DNA of 64,000 nt from Thioclava nitratireducens (GTDB lineage: Bacteria; Pseudomonadota; Alphaproteobacteria; Rhodobacterales; Rhodobacteraceae). Positions 61,835 through 64,000 of the stretch are shown here, piece after piece; the stretch's first letter is position 1, and the number at the start of each line of letters is the position of its first letter. Under the pieces are notes generated by a model. The model was given only the letters and a program-made list of their open reading frames with translations. It was not told where the DNA came from and did no database searches. The stretch spans positions 463,501 through 527,500 of the forward strand of contig NZ_CP019437.1 in NCBI RefSeq assembly GCF_001940525.2, given 5' to 3'. Made by a program: the position numbers and the translations under genes.

Positions 61835-62976
61835 TGGACTTCGCTCTGCGCTTTCCCGGCCGCATTCTCTTCGGGCGCGACGAGCGGCATGCGGGCGCGG
61901 AGCTGATCGCGAGCTACGGGGCGCGTGTAGCGCTCGTGCGCGGGCGTTCGGTCGGTTGGGCCGACACGCTGGAAGATACTCTGCGCGAGGCGGGCCGGAC
62001 GGTCGAGGTGATCGTCAGTCGCGGCGAGCCGAGCTATCCGGATCTATGTGATGCGCTCGGTCGGTTGCGCGAGATGCGCCCCGATTGTGTCGTTGCGGTC
62101 GGGGGCGGCGCGGTGCTTGATCTGGGCAAGGCTTTGGCGGCTCTGATCCCCGCTGCGAGCGATCCGATCGTGCATTTTGAATTGGTCGGGGAGGGGCGCC
62201 CGCTAAGCGCGCCGCCGCTGCCGTTTGTCGCGATCCCTACTACCGCCGGCACCGGAGCGGAAGCCACCCGCAATGCGGTGATCCAGTTCCCCGAACACCG
62301 CCGCAAGGTCAGCCTGCGCGACGATCGGATGATGGCCTCGCTCGCGATCGTCGATCCGGCGCTGACCGATCGCTGCCCGCGTGCGGTCACGCTGGCCTCG
62401 GGGCTGGACGCGCTGACGCAGGTGATCGAGCCTTATCTCTGCAGTCGTGCGAATATTCTGACCGACGCGCTTTGCCGCGATGCGATCCCGCGCGCGATCC
62501 ATGCGCTGGTCCAGCTGATGGCGCGGGAGAGCACGGATGCACGAGACGACATGGCGCGGGTGAGCCTGTTTGGCGGCGTCGCTCTGGGCAATGCGGGCCT
62601 CGGCGCGGTGCATGGTTTCGCGGGCGTGATCGGTGGTCGGAGCGGTGCGGCCCATGGGGCGATCTGCGGACGGCTTCTGCCCGGAGTGCTTCAGGCGAAC
62701 CGTGCCGCCGTGGCGGGCGATTCCGCGATGTCCGCGCGATTCCACGAGGTGACGGGCTGGCTGGGCGAGGGGCTGGCGGTTGCGCCGGCTGACGCTTTCA
62801 CGGCGCTGGAGCGGCAGATCGACGAATGGGGGTTGCCCCGGCTTGGCGCGATGGGTGTCGATCCGGATGAGATCGAGGAGACCGCGCGGCTGTCGCGGTC
62901 CAGCTCCTCCATGGCCGCGAATCCCGTGCCGCTGAGCGAATATGTCCTGAGCGACATTCTGCGCGCCGCATTCTGA
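61834..62976 (+). CDS. Iron-type alcohol dehydrogenase (glycerol/maleylacetate-type)
   Basis: This is a 380-residue group III (Fe-dependent) dehydrogenase. The NAD site is VVAVGGGAVLDLGKALA; TTAGTGAEATRNAVI and the metal ligands in SGLDALTQVIE (Asp) and AVHGFAGV and GAAHGAICG (His) are visible. Substrates in this family include glycerol, 1,3-propanediol, lactaldehyde and maleylacetate. Its coupling to glpK suggests an NAD-dependent glycerol or dihydroxyacetone route beside GlpK-GlpD (inference). It converges with the next ABC permease; 3 bp separate the stops. Confidence 0.83.
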
Positions 62977-62979
62977 GCT

Positions 62980-63786
62980 TCAGGTGCGAATGACAAATCC
63001 CCGTGCGATGTGATTACGCACGAACCAGATCATCGCGACACCCGGGATCAGCGAGACAACGGTCATCGCCATCACCAGCCCGATATCCGTTTGAAAGCCG
63101 AACAGCGCGCTGATCGCCATGGTGATCGGCTTGCCCTCAGTGACCGTCAGAATGCGCGCGAAGACTACCTCCACCCAAGAGAAGATGAAGCAGAAGAAGA
63201 CGGTCACGCCGATCCCCGGCGCGATCACCGGGATCAGCTTTCCGACGAAGAAATGGCCGAAGGAATGGCCGTCGAGAAAACAGGTCTCGTCGAATTCGCG
63301 CGGCACGGCGGCGATGAAGCTCTCGAGGATCCAGATCGCGATCGGCAGGTTGAACACGCAATGCACCAGCGCGATCCCGACCGGGCTGTTCACCAGTCCG
63401 ACATGGGCGAAGAGAATGAATATCGGCAGCGACAGCACGACGGGCGGCGTCAGGCGAAAGGCGATCAGCGCGAAGAGAATGTGGCGATCGCCGGTAAAGC
63501 GGAAGCGCGCAATCGCGTAAGCTGCGGGCAGTCCGGCGGCGAGGCAGAGCGCCACGTTGAGCAGAACATAGACAAGCGAGTTCCAGATTGCATCGCGCAG
63601 GTCGGGGCGTGCGAAGACGGTGGCATAGTTGATCAGCGTCGCCTGTCCCTCGCGATATCCCTCGCGCGGCAGCGTCAGCGTGAAGCTCAACAGCACCGTT
63701 TGGACGAAGGGCAGCAGGATGAAGAGGGCCAGAGCTGCGAAGGCGAGGCCGAGCAGAATTGATGGGCGCATTCGCGTCATCTTCAT
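62980..63786 (-). CDS. Carbohydrate/polyol ABC permease (MalG type)
   Basis: This is a 268-residue MalG-type permease with six helices and the EAA region PREFDETCFLDGHSFGHFFV. The C-terminal IWFVRNHIARGFVIR resembles GlpQ, suggesting a related polyol importer. The start MKMTRM at 63786 is supported by GGAGAC 9 bases upstream and overlaps the preceding permease stop. It belongs to a second sugar/polyol importer whose other genes lie beyond the right edge. Confidence 0.85.
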   Translation of the reverse strand: MKMTRMRPSILLGLAFAALALFILLPFVQTVLLSFTLTLPREGYREGQATLINYATVFARPDLRDAIWNSLVYVLLNVALCLAAGLPAAYAIARFRFTGDRHILFALIAFRLTPPVVLSLPIFILFAHVGLVNSPVGIALVHCVFNLPIAIWILESFIAAVPREFDETCFLDGHSFGHFFVGKLIPVIAPGIGVTVFFCFIFSWVEVVFARILTVTEGKPITMAISALFGFQTDIGLVMAMTVVSLIPGVAMIWFVRNHIARGFVIRT

Positions 63787-64000
63787 CGGGTCGTCTCCGG
63801 CGAGGTGTCGCGCCCGGCGCGTATGCGGATGAACGCCCATGCGACGCTCAGCACGATCAGGAAATCGAGCATCGCACGCGCGGCGGCACGGCCATAGGTG
63901 AAGCTGCGAATGTCCTCTCCCAGTTCGAGCGAGATGAAAGTCGTCGCACCCTGCGGCCCGCCCGCGTTAATCGTGAAAGCCTCGGTGTAGATCATGAAGC
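63783..64000 (-). CDS. Carbohydrate/polyol ABC permease (MalF type), C-terminal part
   Basis: Only the last about 72 residues are inside the window; the start lies beyond base 64000. The segment FMIYTEAFTINAGGPQGATT and the final transmembrane helix (FLIVLSVAWAFIRI) match the MalF/GlpP-type permease (GlpP has FKIYTEPFVVTGGGPGNSTT). It is coupled to the next permease by ATGA (63783-63786). Confidence 0.88.
   Translation of the reverse strand, partial: FMIYTEAFTINAGGPQGATTFISLELGEDIRSFTYGRAAARAMLDFLIVLSVAWAFIRIRAGRDTSPETTR

Overview
The window is a GC-rich chromosomal stretch from an alphaproteobacterium, most likely of the Rhodobacter/Roseobacter group (inference). The clues are a complete PhyR-NepR-EcfG general stress response (GSR) locus, a rhizobial-type glpDSTPQUV glycerol importer, an Ehu-type ABC transporter, strong G/C preference at third codon positions, and many ATGA-type stop/start overlaps. 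I saw no tRNA, rRNA, CRISPR array, prophage or insertion sequence.

Region 1 (1-13.7 kb) is a stress island. It starts with the end of an outer-membrane MipA-like protein. Small envelope and stress proteins follow (DUF1328, PLDc_N, holin-like/DUF3618, CsbD), then an AI-2E-type permease, a phospholipase D-family protein, the core regulators (HWE-type kinase, EcfG, NepR, PhyR), an SDR oxidoreductase, a GH15 glucoamylase-like enzyme and an HPP membrane protein. Seven exact copies of the EcfG promoter GGAAC-N16/17-CGTT sit directly upstream of these genes, on the correct strands, so most of the island appears to be one self-controlled regulon.

Region 2 (13.7-21 kb) is a GntR regulator diverging from an Ehu-like amino-acid/compatible-solute ABC transporter. 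The transporter is followed by three overlapping catabolic genes: a diaminopropionate ammonia-lyase-like PLP enzyme, an M24 hydrolase and an Asp/Glu racemase (EutA-like) protein. The set resembles ectoine utilisation but lacks several standard members.

Region 3 (21-28 kb) holds a MacAB-like ABC efflux system, a Cys-rich protein, and a DUF302 plus metallo-beta-lactamase/rhodanese sulfur-detoxification pair. Region 4 (28-36 kb) holds a two-component system diverging from a secreted protein and a COG4705 membrane protein, followed by an ABC-2 exporter operon with a calcium-binding TSP3 protein, a phosphatase and a GNAT. The two promoter regions share an 11-bp element.

Region 5 (36-45 kb) has a frameshifted DCC/DUF393 gene, transporters, and detoxification enzymes (MDR oxidoreductase, aldehyde dehydrogenase, GST, flavin amine oxidase). 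Region 6 (45-49.8 kb) has a SHOCT protein, an ECF sigma/anti-sigma pair, a COG4315 protein, an FTR1 iron permease, a cupredoxin and an acyltransferase. Region 7 (49.8-51.7 kb) is gene-poor and contains a decayed cold-shock gene.

Region 8 (51.7-64 kb) is the glycerol catabolic locus: glpR diverging from glpD-glpS-glpT-glpP-glpQ-glpU-glpV, then glpK and an iron-type alcohol dehydrogenase. It ends against the permease genes of a second, convergent carbohydrate ABC transporter cut by the window edge.
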